Origin: an uncultured Thiogranum sp. | GTDB taxonomy: Bacteria > Pseudomonadota > Gammaproteobacteria > DSM-19610 | Length of the DNA stretch: 39,373 bases | Assembly (NCBI GenBank): GCA_913053655.1 | Contig: CAJXFW010000006.1 | Coordinates: 1-39,373 of the forward strand | Direction of reading: 5' to 3' | Shown: one piece after another, positions 1 to 6,983 of the stretch | Numbering within the stretch: position 1 is the first letter of the stretch | How the letters are laid out: every line of letters begins with the position of its first letter | Notes under the pieces: model-generated | Told to the model about the DNA's origin: nothing | What the model saw: the letters and a program-made list of their open reading frames with translations, nothing else | Databases searched by the model: none | Position numbers and translations under genes: made by a program

Positions 1-1
1 G

Positions 2-688
2 TCCGCGTTGGCTGTTTCTGTTTCAGGTCAGGGCACCTGGGAGACCACGCTGCAAGGCCGCGACCTGGACGGCAATGCCACCACGTACGAGGCCTACTAC
101 GACACCACACTGGATATCACCTGGCTGGCGGATGCGAATGCAGCAGGAACCGGAATGACTTGGGCCGATGCTAAAACCTGGGCCAATAATCTGAATGTGA
201 ATGGTGTGACCGGCTGGCGCCTGCCGACACTGAGTCCCATCGACGGGACGGCGTTTAACTTTACCTATGGCTATGACGGTACCACCGACGCCAGTTATAG
301 CGTTAGTGCGCCGGGAACCACATATGCAGGCAGCACAGCGAGCGAGATGGCTCACCTGTATTACAATACACTGGGCAATCTGGCTAGACTCGGCACCAGC
401 GGGGCAGTCCGGTCCGGTTGGGGTCTGACCAACACCGGCCCCTTTAGTAACTTCCAGTCCGGTAGCGTTTTCCCGTCCGGCAGTTATTGGACCGGGTTGG
501 ACTGTGCGCCTTACGCGTGTGCATTCAGCTTCTACAACGGCTTTCAGGGCGTCGAGTATAAGACTAATGCCCTCTTCGCTCTGGCTGTTCGTCCCGGCGA
601 TATCAGCGCAGTGCCGGTACCTGCGGCGCTGTGGTTATTCGGCAGTGGCCTGATGGGCTTGCTGGGTATGGCGAAGCGCACGCGCTGA
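2..688 (+). CDS. DUF1566 (Lcl C-terminal-like) surface protein with VPxPA-CTERM anchor, 5' end missing
   Basis: The reading frame is open through the left edge. The first visible residues, S-A-L-A, look like the end of a signal peptide, so the true start lies outside the window; the TTG at 8 is not a credible start. The mature part has the DUF1566 pattern: D-x-T-W-L-A-D-A-N near the start, WADAKTWA, GWRLPT, and a C-terminal SYW...AFSFYNG...AVRPGD block. It ends with VPVPAALWLF, a hydrophobic stretch and a basic tail KRTR, the tripartite sorting signal recognised by exosortase systems. The product is therefore probably exported, processed and held at the cell surface. Ligand unknown. DUF1566 has a C-type-lectin-like fold, and I recall that such domains occur among targets of diversity-generating retroelements; the Avd-like gene downstream makes this worth testing. 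Confident for family and anchor, not for function. Confidence 0.85.
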   Translation, partial: SALAVSVSGQGTWETTLQGRDLDGNATTYEAYYDTTLDITWLADANAAGTGMTWADAKTWANNLNVNGVTGWRLPTLSPIDGTAFNFTYGYDGTTDASYSVSAPGTTYAGSTASEMAHLYYNTLGNLARLGTSGAVRSGWGLTNTGPFSNFQSGSVFPSGSYWTGLDCAPYACAFSFYNGFQGVEYKTNALFALAVRPGDISAVPVPAALWLFGSGLMGLLGMAKRTR

Positions 689-735
689 TATTTGACCCTT
701 TGGTCATTGGTATGATTTGGCCCTTTTGAGGAGGT

Positions 736-755
736 TTGGGGGAGCCTTCCCCCAA
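736..755 (+). terminator. GC-rich hairpin after the DUF1566 gene (weak terminator or other structure)
   Basis: An 8-bp perfect stem (TTGGGGGA / TCCCCCAA) closes a 4-nt loop GCCT, 48 bases after the stop codon. No T-run follows, so it is not a standard intrinsic terminator. A stem-loop of this size downstream of the variable repeat is also a feature of the Bordetella phage retroelement (recalled), but here the spacing to the DUF1566 C-terminal block is long. Confidence 0.45.
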
Positions 756-792
756 GCGGTTTGAAAGATTTATTCGCGCCACCGATCCACCT

Positions 793-815
793 GTAGGAGC
801 GACCTTGGTCGCGAA
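793..815 (+). repeat. REP-like palindrome (GTAGGAGCG family)
   Basis: GTAGGAGCGACCTTGGTCGC followed by GAA is the classic form of the Pseudomonas/Xanthomonas-type repetitive extragenic palindrome. The hairpin is GCGACC (799-804) with GGTCGC (807-812) and a TT loop. A composite copy lies at 37227-37270 and a half copy at 32133-32145. Such repeats are normally mobilised by a RAYT transposase (TnpA_REP), which is not in this window. Confidence 0.75.
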
Positions 816-844
816 CGGTTCGAGGATAATATTTACCTTAACCC

Positions 845-1372
845 GTGGCGCGTTACGAACACCTGCCGATTTACAAACAGGCCATGGATGTGGCCGTGCA
901 TTTTGAGAAAGTGGTGGCCGGGTTCTCGCGCTATCACAAGTACACATTGGGCACGGAGCTGCGTAATAAAAGCCGCGAAGTGGTGGCGCTGATCATGAAG
1001 GCCAACGCCGTGCGCGACAAGCGCCCGCATCTTTTACACTTGCGCGAATGCCTGGATGAGCTGTTGATCATCGTGCGCATCGCCAAGGAGGCGCGTGCTT
1101 TCAAGAGTTTCAAGTCCTTTCAATACGCCGTTGCGCACCGCGCTCTGGCAGCCGGGCAAGTCACTGCGCATCCTCGATGTAATCCCACGCCAAGACCTGG
1201 AGTCCTGGATCAAGCGACATGGCTGAGGGGCAGTTCAAGCAACTTCAACGGTTCTCATAATAGCGTATATTTCATTGTAAATACAATAGGATATGTATGT
1301 TGTGGCTGTTTTTCGTCAGAATCCCGGCCGACCCTCTATCTATCTTGCGTAAATCAATCTGATTTACTATGA
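845..1372 (+). CDS. Avd-like four-helix-bundle protein with a decayed C-terminal tail
   Basis: The first ~98 residues match the four-helix-bundle/Avd-like family (related to 23S rRNA intervening-sequence proteins and to the accessory protein of diversity-generating retroelements). Signature stretches are LPIYKQAMDVAV, SRYHKYTLGTELRN, VRDKRPHLLHLRECLDEL and ARAFKSFKSFQYAV. In retroelements Avd is a pentameric basic bundle that helps the reverse transcriptase prime on the template RNA. The usual ending after FQxAV (a last helix with a G-G-W-L-type end) is absent. From about 1139 the frame runs into ~77 residues with no resemblance to the family and stops beside the next promoter, so the gene looks truncated by an indel or recombination. 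GTG start at 845, with only a weak ribosome site. No reverse transcriptase is visible. Solitary members of this family exist, so a retroelement role is an inference. Confidence 0.6.
   Translation: MARYEHLPIYKQAMDVAVHFEKVVAGFSRYHKYTLGTELRNKSREVVALIMKANAVRDKRPHLLHLRECLDELLIIVRIAKEARAFKSFKSFQYAVAHRALAAGQVTAHPRCNPTPRPGVLDQATWLRGSSSNFNGSHNSVYFIVNTIGYVCCGCFSSESRPTLYLSCVNQSDLL
1274..1287. promoter_or_regulatory. Inverted repeat ATTGTA-AA-TACAAT
   Basis: A perfect 6-bp inverted repeat with a 2-nt centre lies in an AT-rich stretch upstream of the toxin-antitoxin promoter. It could bind a regulator of the downstream operon or belong to the lost gene. No further support is visible. Confidence 0.3.
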
Positions 1373-1373
1373 T
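1345..1373 (+). promoter_or_regulatory. Sigma-70 promoter of the toxin-antitoxin operon
   Basis: TTGCGT (1345-1350), a 17-bp spacer and TATGAT (1368-1373) form a good sigma-70 promoter 32 bases before the antitoxin ATG. The spacer contains a perfect 7-bp inverted repeat, so repressor bound there would block polymerase. Confidence 0.7.
1350..1366. promoter_or_regulatory. Operator inside the toxin-antitoxin promoter
   Basis: TAAATCA-ATC-TGATTTA is a perfect inverted repeat of 7-bp arms lying between the -35 and -10 boxes. Ribbon-helix-helix antitoxins bind such short palindromes as dimer pairs and repress their own operon. A second, wider inverted repeat, CTCTATCTAT (1334-1343) with ATAGATAGAG (1388-1397), brackets the whole promoter. 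Confidence 0.6.
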
Positions 1374-1405
1374 TGCCAGTGATAGACATAGATAGAGAGT
1401 TCATC

Positions 1406-1669
1406 ATGGAAACCAAAGTTGTCACTGCACACGTTCCTTTACCATTGGCTGATAAGATCGATGACTTGGCACAGCGCCTTGAACGGTCTAAAGCATGGAT
1501 AGTGAAACAGGCGTTAACCGCATGGGTTGAACTGGAGGAGGAACGTCGCCGATTAACATTGGAAGCGCTGGCGGATGTGGATGCCGGAAATGTCATCGAC
1601 CACCAGGCAATTCAAGCGTGGGCGGACAGTCTGGACACCGATAGCTCCCTGCCAATACCGAACAAATGA
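1406..1669 (+). CDS. Ribbon-helix-helix (CopG/ParD-like) antitoxin
   Basis: An 87-residue protein. The N-terminal part, KVVTAHVPLPLADKIDDLA followed by QRLERSKAWIVKQALTAWV, is the beta-strand/helix/helix of a ribbon-helix-helix DNA-binding domain; the serine in RSKAW sits where the family's second helix begins. The C-terminal half (EEERRRLTLEALADVD...) is acidic and probably wraps the toxin. The ATG at 1406 is chosen over an ATG-less upstream extension because GAGAG sits 8 bases before it and the first strand starts right after it. The gene overlaps the toxin by ATGA, the usual coupling of such pairs. It should neutralise the ParE-like partner and autorepress through the nested operator. It lies directly after the truncated Avd-like gene, as expected for mobile accessory DNA. 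Confidence 0.85.
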   Translation: METKVVTAHVPLPLADKIDDLAQRLERSKAWIVKQALTAWVELEEERRRLTLEALADVDAGNVIDHQAIQAWADSLDTDSSLPIPNK

Positions 1670-1941
1670 ATCTGAAATGGGCTAGTAAAGCGTTATCGGA
1701 TTTGGCGAGACTTCATGAATTCCTGGCTCCGGTAAACAAACCGGCCGCAGCACGCACGGTGCAATCGTTAACGGCGGCACCCCGTCGCCTGTTAGAGCAA
1801 CCGCGTATCGGTGAACGGCTTGATGAATTCGAACCGCGTGAAGTTCGCCGTATCCTCGTCGGCCAATATGAAATACGTTACGAGATTCAGAAATCCACAA
1901 TCTACGTGTTGCGACTTTGGCATACGCGAGAAGACAGGTAA
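1666..1941 (+). CDS. RelE/ParE-family toxin
   Basis: A 91-residue protein with the ParE/RelE superfamily layout: an N-terminal strand and helix (LKWASKALSDLARLHEFLA), a central GERLDEFEPREVRRILVGQYEIRYEI block and a C-terminal strand VYVLRLWHTRE-like segment (here IYVLRLWHTRED). The R-R-I-L-V-G-x-Y-x-I-R-Y motif followed by LRLWHTRE is the usual ParE signature. Related toxins poison DNA gyrase (ParE) or cut mRNA (RelE); the sequence is closer to ParE, but the target cannot be settled by reading. It is translated from an ATG overlapping the antitoxin stop, so it depends on the antitoxin for expression. A perfect hairpin follows within 4 bases of the stop. Confidence 0.87.
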   Translation: MNLKWASKALSDLARLHEFLAPVNKPAAARTVQSLTAAPRRLLEQPRIGERLDEFEPREVRRILVGQYEIRYEIQKSTIYVLRLWHTREDR

Positions 1942-1944
1942 TCA

Positions 1945-1961
1945 CCCCAGCAGAGCTGGGG
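1945..1961. terminator. Hairpin between convergent toxin and AmpG-like genes
   Basis: CCCCAGC-AGA-GCTGGGG is a perfect 7-bp stem just after the toxin stop codon, 20 bases from the stop of the convergent gene. It could end transcription from both sides, but neither strand has a clear T-run. Confidence 0.4.
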
Positions 1962-1981
1962 GGTCTCCTATTGACGGGGTA

Positions 1982-3484
1982 CTAGTGCTGGCCGAATTCC
2001 TTTTGCTGCTCGGCATAGGTCATCATCCGCCTTGCCCAGGGTAACAACAGGTACGCGGGAAAAGCGAGAAAGAAGGTCAGTAGAAAATAATCGGCGTAGC
2101 CCATTATCTGCGCGCCAAAGCCCCCGGCCCAGCCGGCCAAAGAGCGGCTGAGTGCAAAAATTGATGAATAAATTGCGTACTCGGTTGCCGAATGCGTTTT
2201 ATTGACGATGGCCATCAGAAAAGCCAGAAAGGCTGCTGTGCCGAGTCCCCCGGTAAAGGACTCCAGTGCGCTCGCTGAATACATCAGCCAGCGTTGTGAT
2301 TCGCTGAGCACGGCACCGGACTCGGCCAGTGGCAGCGCAGATGCTGCATAGGCATAGCCCAGATTAGACAGGGCCTGCCACAGTCCCAGCACCCAAAGGG
2401 CTTTGAATATGCCGGATCGGTCGGTGTACCAGCCACCGGTAATACCGCCGGCGATGGAAAGGGCCAGACCGATATTGACCGACACCAGACCGATTTCGCC
2501 GGCCGTAAACCCGACATCGACCCAGAAGGGTTTGATCATAAAGCCCATGGAGCTGTCACCGAGCTTGAAAATCAGCACGAAGATAATGACCGGGATGATA
2601 TAAGGCCGCTGCAACATACCAAACAGTGTGCCGAACATCGGGCCTTCGCTCAGCGGTGTGCGCTGTTCCTGCGCCTTTATCCTGTGCGAGGTTCGGGAGA
2701 AAATCCATCCACCCAGTACCAGTGCGCCTGCGACGATAAATGCAGTGGGCCAGAACATTGCCAATGTCCTTGACCAGTGAACGCTGTTGTCGGCCAGCCA
2801 GAGTGCGCCCAGCAGGAATAGAACAACCAGACCGAATGCGGCGGGGTGGACAAGAAGTGCTTTAAGCTCATGCCGGATGCCGAGGCGGCCACTGCCCGCC
2901 TTGCTGACCTCTCCGGGTGCCAGCAGGCAGGCGATACCGCCGGCAATGAAAATGGCCGAGGCGGCCAGGTAGGTGCCGGTCCAGCCCCATACATCGGACA
3001 GCATCAATGCAAAACCCGATGCCAGCATCCCGACCCGGTAAAAGGCGATGCGCAAACCGTTGGCCAGGCCCAGTTCACGCTTGTTGAGCATTTCGATGGT
3101 GTAGCCGTCGATGGCGATATCATTGGTGGCAGACATCAGCGTAAACAGTCCGATAGCCCACCATACCCAGGGGCCGAAATCAGCGTGCAGGGCAAATACA
3201 GCCATAACCGTGGCCATTACCAGATCCACCAGCAGCATCCAGCGCCGGTGCTGCCGGTAGTGATCTACGGCAGGGGCCCAAAGGAACTTCAGCGTCCAGG
3301 CAAGGCCCAGCAGGCTCATAAAGCCTATTTTCCACAGTTCGACACCCTGGGTTCGGAAATGAACCGGAAATACGTCGTAAAACACGCCCAGCGGGAAGCC
3401 TTCGGCAAAATACAGGATGCCTACCCAGAATAACTTTGAGTGCAGCAGTTTCTGGTCGGCGGTTTCGGTGGCGTTTTTTGTCAT
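1982..3484 (-). CDS. AmpG-like MFS (PAT family) transporter
   Basis: A 500-residue integral membrane protein with about 12-14 hydrophobic segments. The N-terminal part, ILYFAEGFPLGVFYDVFPVHF, then TLKFLWAPAVDHY and SATNDIAIDGYTIEML, is the AmpG/PAT signature (G-x-P, LKFLWxPxxD, and the D-I-x-x-D helix). The family includes the muropeptide permease AmpG, which imports anhydro-muropeptides for wall recycling, and acetyl-CoA transporters. Length agrees with AmpG. The substrate here is inferred, as several AmpG-like paralogues of unknown substrate exist in gammaproteobacteria. The ATG start precedes a soluble 14-residue leader (TKNATETADQ). It is divergent from the TauE/SafE-like gene with 85 bases between, and convergent with the toxin. 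Confidence 0.8.
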   Translation of the reverse strand: MTKNATETADQKLLHSKLFWVGILYFAEGFPLGVFYDVFPVHFRTQGVELWKIGFMSLLGLAWTLKFLWAPAVDHYRQHRRWMLLVDLVMATVMAVFALHADFGPWVWWAIGLFTLMSATNDIAIDGYTIEMLNKRELGLANGLRIAFYRVGMLASGFALMLSDVWGWTGTYLAASAIFIAGGIACLLAPGEVSKAGSGRLGIRHELKALLVHPAAFGLVVLFLLGALWLADNSVHWSRTLAMFWPTAFIVAGALVLGGWIFSRTSHRIKAQEQRTPLSEGPMFGTLFGMLQRPYIIPVIIFVLIFKLGDSSMGFMIKPFWVDVGFTAGEIGLVSVNIGLALSIAGGITGGWYTDRSGIFKALWVLGLWQALSNLGYAYAASALPLAESGAVLSESQRWLMYSASALESFTGGLGTAAFLAFLMAIVNKTHSATEYAIYSSIFALSRSLAGWAGGFGAQIMGYADYFLLTFFLAFPAYLLLPWARRMMTYAEQQKEFGQH

Positions 3485-3527
3485 TGAGGCAGTTATCTGA
3501 ATTCAGGGTATTTAACACGAGATCCGG

Positions 3528-3543
3528 GCAGATTTGAATCTGC
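3528..3543. repeat. Short palindrome GCAGATT-TG-AATCTGC before the TauE-like gene
   Basis: Perfect 7-bp arms around a TG centre in the divergent intergenic region, followed on the plus strand by TTTTATTT. It resembles the core of the larger CAGATTT palindrome at 33709-33733, so it may be a degenerate copy of the same repeat; it could also act as an operator or a weak early terminator. Confidence 0.4.
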
Positions 3544-3569
3544 TTTTATTTCCTTCATGATGACTTTCC

Positions 3570-4250
3570 ATGCCTGTTGATGTTTCGCTGATTTCTGCTT
3601 TTCTCGTTGGATTGCTCGGTGGTGTGCATTGTGTCGCTATGTGTGGCGGGATTGTCACGGCCTTGTCGTTCGGTCTTCCGGAAGCGGAGCGCAGTGGTTT
3701 TGCGCGCTGGCGCTACCTGTTGGCGTACAACACGGCGCGAATTACGAGTTATACACTGGCAGGCGCATTACTGGGTGGCGTTGGCTGGCTGGCGGCCAAC
3801 TGGAGCGGAGTCCACCAGGTGCAGCTGTTTTTGCAGCTTCTCGCCGCCCTGTTTATGGTGGCGCTGGGCCTGTATCTGGGCGGCTGGTGGCAGGGTCTTG
3901 CACGGGTGGAGCGCGTCGGCGGCCGGGTATGGGCCGGACTGGAGCCATTGGGGCGGCGTTTCCTGCCGGCGAAGTCCCCCGGGCAGGCGTTCCTGCTGGG
4001 GCTGATATGGGGCTGGCTGCCCTGCGGACTTGTTTACAGTGTGCTGGTATGGTCAATATCCACGGCCAGTCCATTGTACGGTGCTGCACTATTGCTCAGT
4101 TTCGGTCTGGGAACCTTGCCGAACCTGCTGGCGATGGGCGCAGCCGCAACATGGCTGTCCGCCCGGGTGCGCGACCACCGCACCCGACAACTTGCAGGTC
4201 TGTTGGTCATACTTTTCGGTTTGTATTCCCTGCTAAGGCTTATTCAGTGA
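3570..4250 (+). CDS. Sulfite exporter TauE/SafE-like (DsbD_2) membrane protein
   Basis: A 226-residue protein with about six hydrophobic segments. The first helix carries LLGGVHCVAMCGGIVTAL, the H-C-x-x-M-C-G-G motif of the short TauE/SafE-like, DsbD_2-type family often found near cytochrome oxidase assembly genes. A second cysteine motif, GWLPCGLVYSVL (about residues 148-160), is the matching element in the second half; the two halves are an inverted-repeat pair. These cysteines may bind copper or carry electrons across the membrane, by analogy with DsbD/CcdA, but no oxidase genes are nearby. Its stop overlaps the convergent DUF4426 gene by 11 bases. No strong ribosome site is visible before the chosen ATG. 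Substrate uncertain. Confidence 0.8.
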   Translation: MPVDVSLISAFLVGLLGGVHCVAMCGGIVTALSFGLPEAERSGFARWRYLLAYNTARITSYTLAGALLGGVGWLAANWSGVHQVQLFLQLLAALFMVALGLYLGGWWQGLARVERVGGRVWAGLEPLGRRFLPAKSPGQAFLLGLIWGWLPCGLVYSVLVWSISTASPLYGAALLLSFGLGTLPNLLAMGAAATWLSARVRDHRTRQLAGLLVILFGLYSLLRLIQ

Positions 4251-4686
4251 AGAACTGGTGTGTGAACTTTACCTCGTGGGCCTCACCGCCACCTTCCGGT
4301 TTTACCTGGACGGTAAAACGCAGGGTCTCTTCGTGTGTAATCGGAAAAGTCCCTATGTAGTAAATGGCCGTATCTTCGCGTACTTCGCGCAGTTTGATAT
4401 TACGTTTTTGACCGGGAAGGTTGGTGGCGGACGCGTTAATATCAGCTTCCACGGGTTTACCGGTTGTCCCCAGTACTTTCTGTAATACTGCGATATTGAT
4501 CATGCCGCGGTTCTTGCTGCGCTTGATGTTATATTCGCGCGTGACCGCAGGCGGCAGGTAGTTGGTGTTCAGGGCGTTGAAATGGACGACATAGTCACCA
4601 AAATCCTGGGAGTTTTCCGCATGGGCCGCACCTGTCAGGGTGATCAGGGTGCTGAACAGGAATGGCAACAGATATTTCTTGTACAT
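4240..4686 (-). CDS. DUF4426 periplasmic protein
   Basis: A 148-residue protein with a signal peptide (MYKKYLLPFLFSTLITLTG then AAHA, cleavage likely after A-H-A). The mature part has the DUF4426 pattern: FGDYVVHFNALNTNYLPPAV, YNIKRSKNRGMINIAVL and a C-terminal beta-rich domain. Function unknown. In Pseudomonas the homologue sits near metW/metX, yggT, proC and pilT, and that neighbourhood is kept here except that met genes are missing and a dynamin gene is beside it. AGGAG-like ribosome site (AAGGAGAAA) about 8 bases before the ATG. Convergent overlap of 11 bases with the TauE-like gene. Confidence 0.85.
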   Translation of the reverse strand: MYKKYLLPFLFSTLITLTGAAHAENSQDFGDYVVHFNALNTNYLPPAVTREYNIKRSKNRGMINIAVLQKVLGTTGKPVEADINASATNLPGQKRNIKLREVREDTAIYYIGTFPITHEETLRFTVQVKPEGGGEAHEVKFTHQFFTE

Positions 4687-4760
4687 ATCAATTTTCTCCT
4701 TGCCTGTGAATCCAGGTCTCCAGTCAAACTATAGACCAAACCGGGGAAAATTGCGGCGGA

Positions 4761-4796
4761 AATAAAAAAGCGGGGACGGTTGAACCCGTCCCCGCT
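4761..4796 (-). terminator. Intrinsic terminator of the dynamin gene
   Basis: An 11-bp perfect stem, AGCGGGGACGG (4769-4779) with CCGTCCCCGCT (4786-4796) and a 6-nt loop, is followed on the minus strand by TTTTTATT. It lies 30 bases after the dynamin-like gene's stop and separates it from DUF4426. Confidence 0.92.
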
Positions 4797-4825
4797 GGTG
4801 GACACATTCCACACCCAGGGAAAAT

Positions 4826-6811
4826 CTATACGATGGCTTCTGCTTTTTCCATACGTGCGTCCGCGCCGCTTGTTGTGCCGGGCAGGGGTGTGTTTATGGT
4901 GTGGTTCATCTGTTGCAAAGTGTCAATTTGTTTCCTGGTTTCGCGCAGATTCGCACCGAGTTCCTTGATGCGCACTTCCAGGGTATCGCGGGATTCACTG
5001 ATACGCCGCAAGGTCTCCAGACGCTTCTCCATGGTGGCCTTGTGCTCCTTTATTTGCCGGACCAGGGGATTCATGACTTCCTTAAGCCAGGTGTTGGCGT
5101 CCTGGTTTGCCTTGAAAAACAGGCTGCGGGTGTGGCTGACCAGTGATATGAAGAATCTTTTTGTCACGTAAGACTGTTCCGTCATGGTCGTGACGGGACT
5201 GCGCCGGAATGTTTCAGCTTCCTGGTAGAGGCGTTCGAGCTCTGTCGAAAATCGTGCCACAGAATACTGTTTTGGTGTGATTTGCGGCAGGCCGTGTTCC
5301 TCATGAAATTTCTTGTAGGTTGCACGTATCAGCATGCGGGTCTGTTCGGCATGACTGCTGACCTGTTCCATGCTGTCACGTGCACCGTCGAAAAAAGTTT
5401 CCATACCACGTTTCAGTCCGGCCGTGGTCCAGCTGTTGGTCATACTGTCACGCGTCTTGCTAATAAGCCGGTCCAGCGTATCCATGCTGAGTGACTCCAG
5501 CATATTACGTGCCTGGTTTTGCAGCAGGCGGCGACTGTTCTGGAAACTTTCCACGTTGCGCAGGTAGGTGGCTTGCTCCTCGCGTGATTTGGTCATCAGG
5601 TGCATGATGACGTCGGCATTCTTGCCGCGTAGCGAGCGTAATTCAGTGAGCTGGCCAGTGGTCTTGTTCTTGCGATTTTCCAGCAGGGTCAGGTTGTCGT
5701 CGACCAGTCCACCGATCTGGGAAACCAGGTTGTTTCGCACTATTTCCTGTTTTCCGGGCAGCACCGTTTCCGCCAGGAATTTTTCCAGTTCCGGAAGGCG
5801 GCTTTTTTTCAGCAGCTGCGCGTTATCACGAACTTTTCCAAGCAGGCCCTTCTGTGCTGAAATCGGAAATACCCGGACCGGATCAACCTGCAATTGCTCG
5901 GCACTTGAAAGGCGCTGTGCCTCGATACTTGCATTAATGCTGGAAGAGTCTTTGAGTTCATCCCACAGGGTGTCTATCTTGTTCATGACCACTATCAGGT
6001 TCTGGTCCGGCTGGTCACGAACAGTACGCACATGATGCTCCCACATTTCCATGTCGCTGTGCGTGACGCCGGTATCGGCTGCCAGCAGGAACATGACGGC
6101 CTGGGCGGAGGGCAGCATGTTCAGGGTCAGTTCGGGTTCGTTGCCCATGGCGTTCAGCCCCGGGGTATCCAGGACTACCAGTCCTTTTTTGAGCAGCTCG
6201 TGGGGGAAGCTGATCATTGCATGACGCCAGTGCGGAACCTCAACCTGCTCCGGCTGTTTGCCGTGTGCCCGGAAATAGGGATCACTGCTTTCATCGTACA
6301 GTCCCAGTTCACGCGCCTTGGCAAGCGGTACCTGGCGGGTCTTGATGACTTCGTGCAAAGCTTGTGATACCTGCTTGGGATCGTTAACGTTGAGTTGAAT
6401 CTGCGTCCATCTAATGGGGTCGTGTTTCAGCTCGGCGATACTTTCATCCCGCAGGCGCGTTTCGATGGGCAGCAGCCGGATATAGGCTTCGGCATAATCG
6501 GGATCGTGAAACAGCTCGGTCGGGCACATGGTCGTACGGCCGGCCTCGGAAGGTAGCAGGCGCTGCCCGTAGTTTGCAAAAAACAGCGCATTGATGAGTT
6601 CGGTTTTGCCGCGCGAAAATTCTGCCACAAAAGCGATGGTAAGGCGGTCCTTGCGCAATGCCTCGATGGTTTCAAATATCCTCAATTCCTGTTCCGCTGA
6701 AGCCAGCTCATTGTCCTCCAGCCAGCCCTGAAAATTCTGGATAGTCTGAACCAGTTTCTCACGCCATGCCGTGTAGGACGCCAGGCGTTGATCGAGTCGA
6801 TCCTGCTTCAT
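4826..6811 (-). CDS. Bacterial dynamin-like GTPase
   Basis: A 661-residue protein. An N-terminal helical segment (1-55) leads into the GTPase domain: G1 AEFSRGKT (63-70), G2 GRTTMCPTE (91-99), G3 DTPG (215-218) and G4 NKID (277-280). The remainder is long helices (about 360-640) with heptad-like stretches, fitting the stalk and coiled coil of dynamin-family proteins, and the last ~25 residues are low-complexity. The first P-loop glycine is replaced by alanine (A63), which I believe is common in this subfamily. Bacterial dynamin-like proteins remodel or protect membranes; no membrane-spanning helix is visible, so this one would bind lipid peripherally. Start: ATG at 6811 with AGGAACATG-like upstream sequence. 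A strong terminator follows. It interrupts the DUF4426-yggT order known from Pseudomonas. Confidence 0.85.
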   Translation of the reverse strand: MKQDRLDQRLASYTAWREKLVQTIQNFQGWLEDNELASAEQELRIFETIEALRKDRLTIAFVAEFSRGKTELINALFFANYGQRLLPSEAGRTTMCPTELFHDPDYAEAYIRLLPIETRLRDESIAELKHDPIRWTQIQLNVNDPKQVSQALHEVIKTRQVPLAKARELGLYDESSDPYFRAHGKQPEQVEVPHWRHAMISFPHELLKKGLVVLDTPGLNAMGNEPELTLNMLPSAQAVMFLLAADTGVTHSDMEMWEHHVRTVRDQPDQNLIVVMNKIDTLWDELKDSSSINASIEAQRLSSAEQLQVDPVRVFPISAQKGLLGKVRDNAQLLKKSRLPELEKFLAETVLPGKQEIVRNNLVSQIGGLVDDNLTLLENRKNKTTGQLTELRSLRGKNADVIMHLMTKSREEQATYLRNVESFQNSRRLLQNQARNMLESLSMDTLDRLISKTRDSMTNSWTTAGLKRGMETFFDGARDSMEQVSSHAEQTRMLIRATYKKFHEEHGLPQITPKQYSVARFSTELERLYQEAETFRRSPVTTMTEQSYVTKRFFISLVSHTRSLFFKANQDANTWLKEVMNPLVRQIKEHKATMEKRLETLRRISESRDTLEVRIKELGANLRETRKQIDTLQQMNHTINTPLPGTTSGADARMEKAEAIV

Positions 6812-6983
6812 GCAACATGTTCCTGATAGACGTTTTTAATTGCCGCCAGCCGCCGGCGGTTTTACGCTTTGGGCGCATCCGACACTCCTAGCGGCCGGGT
6901 GGAAGTGGTCTTTAGTCCGGTTTTTAGAGAGTTAGCGGATGTCCAGCGTAAGCCTGGAACGAGCAGGCCGTATGTGAACCGGT

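Noticed and set aside
1141-1160. Possible template repeat matching the DUF1566 C-terminal block
   Set aside because: Only CGCTCTGGC is shared and the flanks do not align; no adenine-biased mismatch pattern, so a chance match.
1951-1980. Integron attC-like site after the toxin gene
   Set aside because: The hairpin lacks the paired core sites and unpaired bases of attC, and there is no integrase or cassette series.
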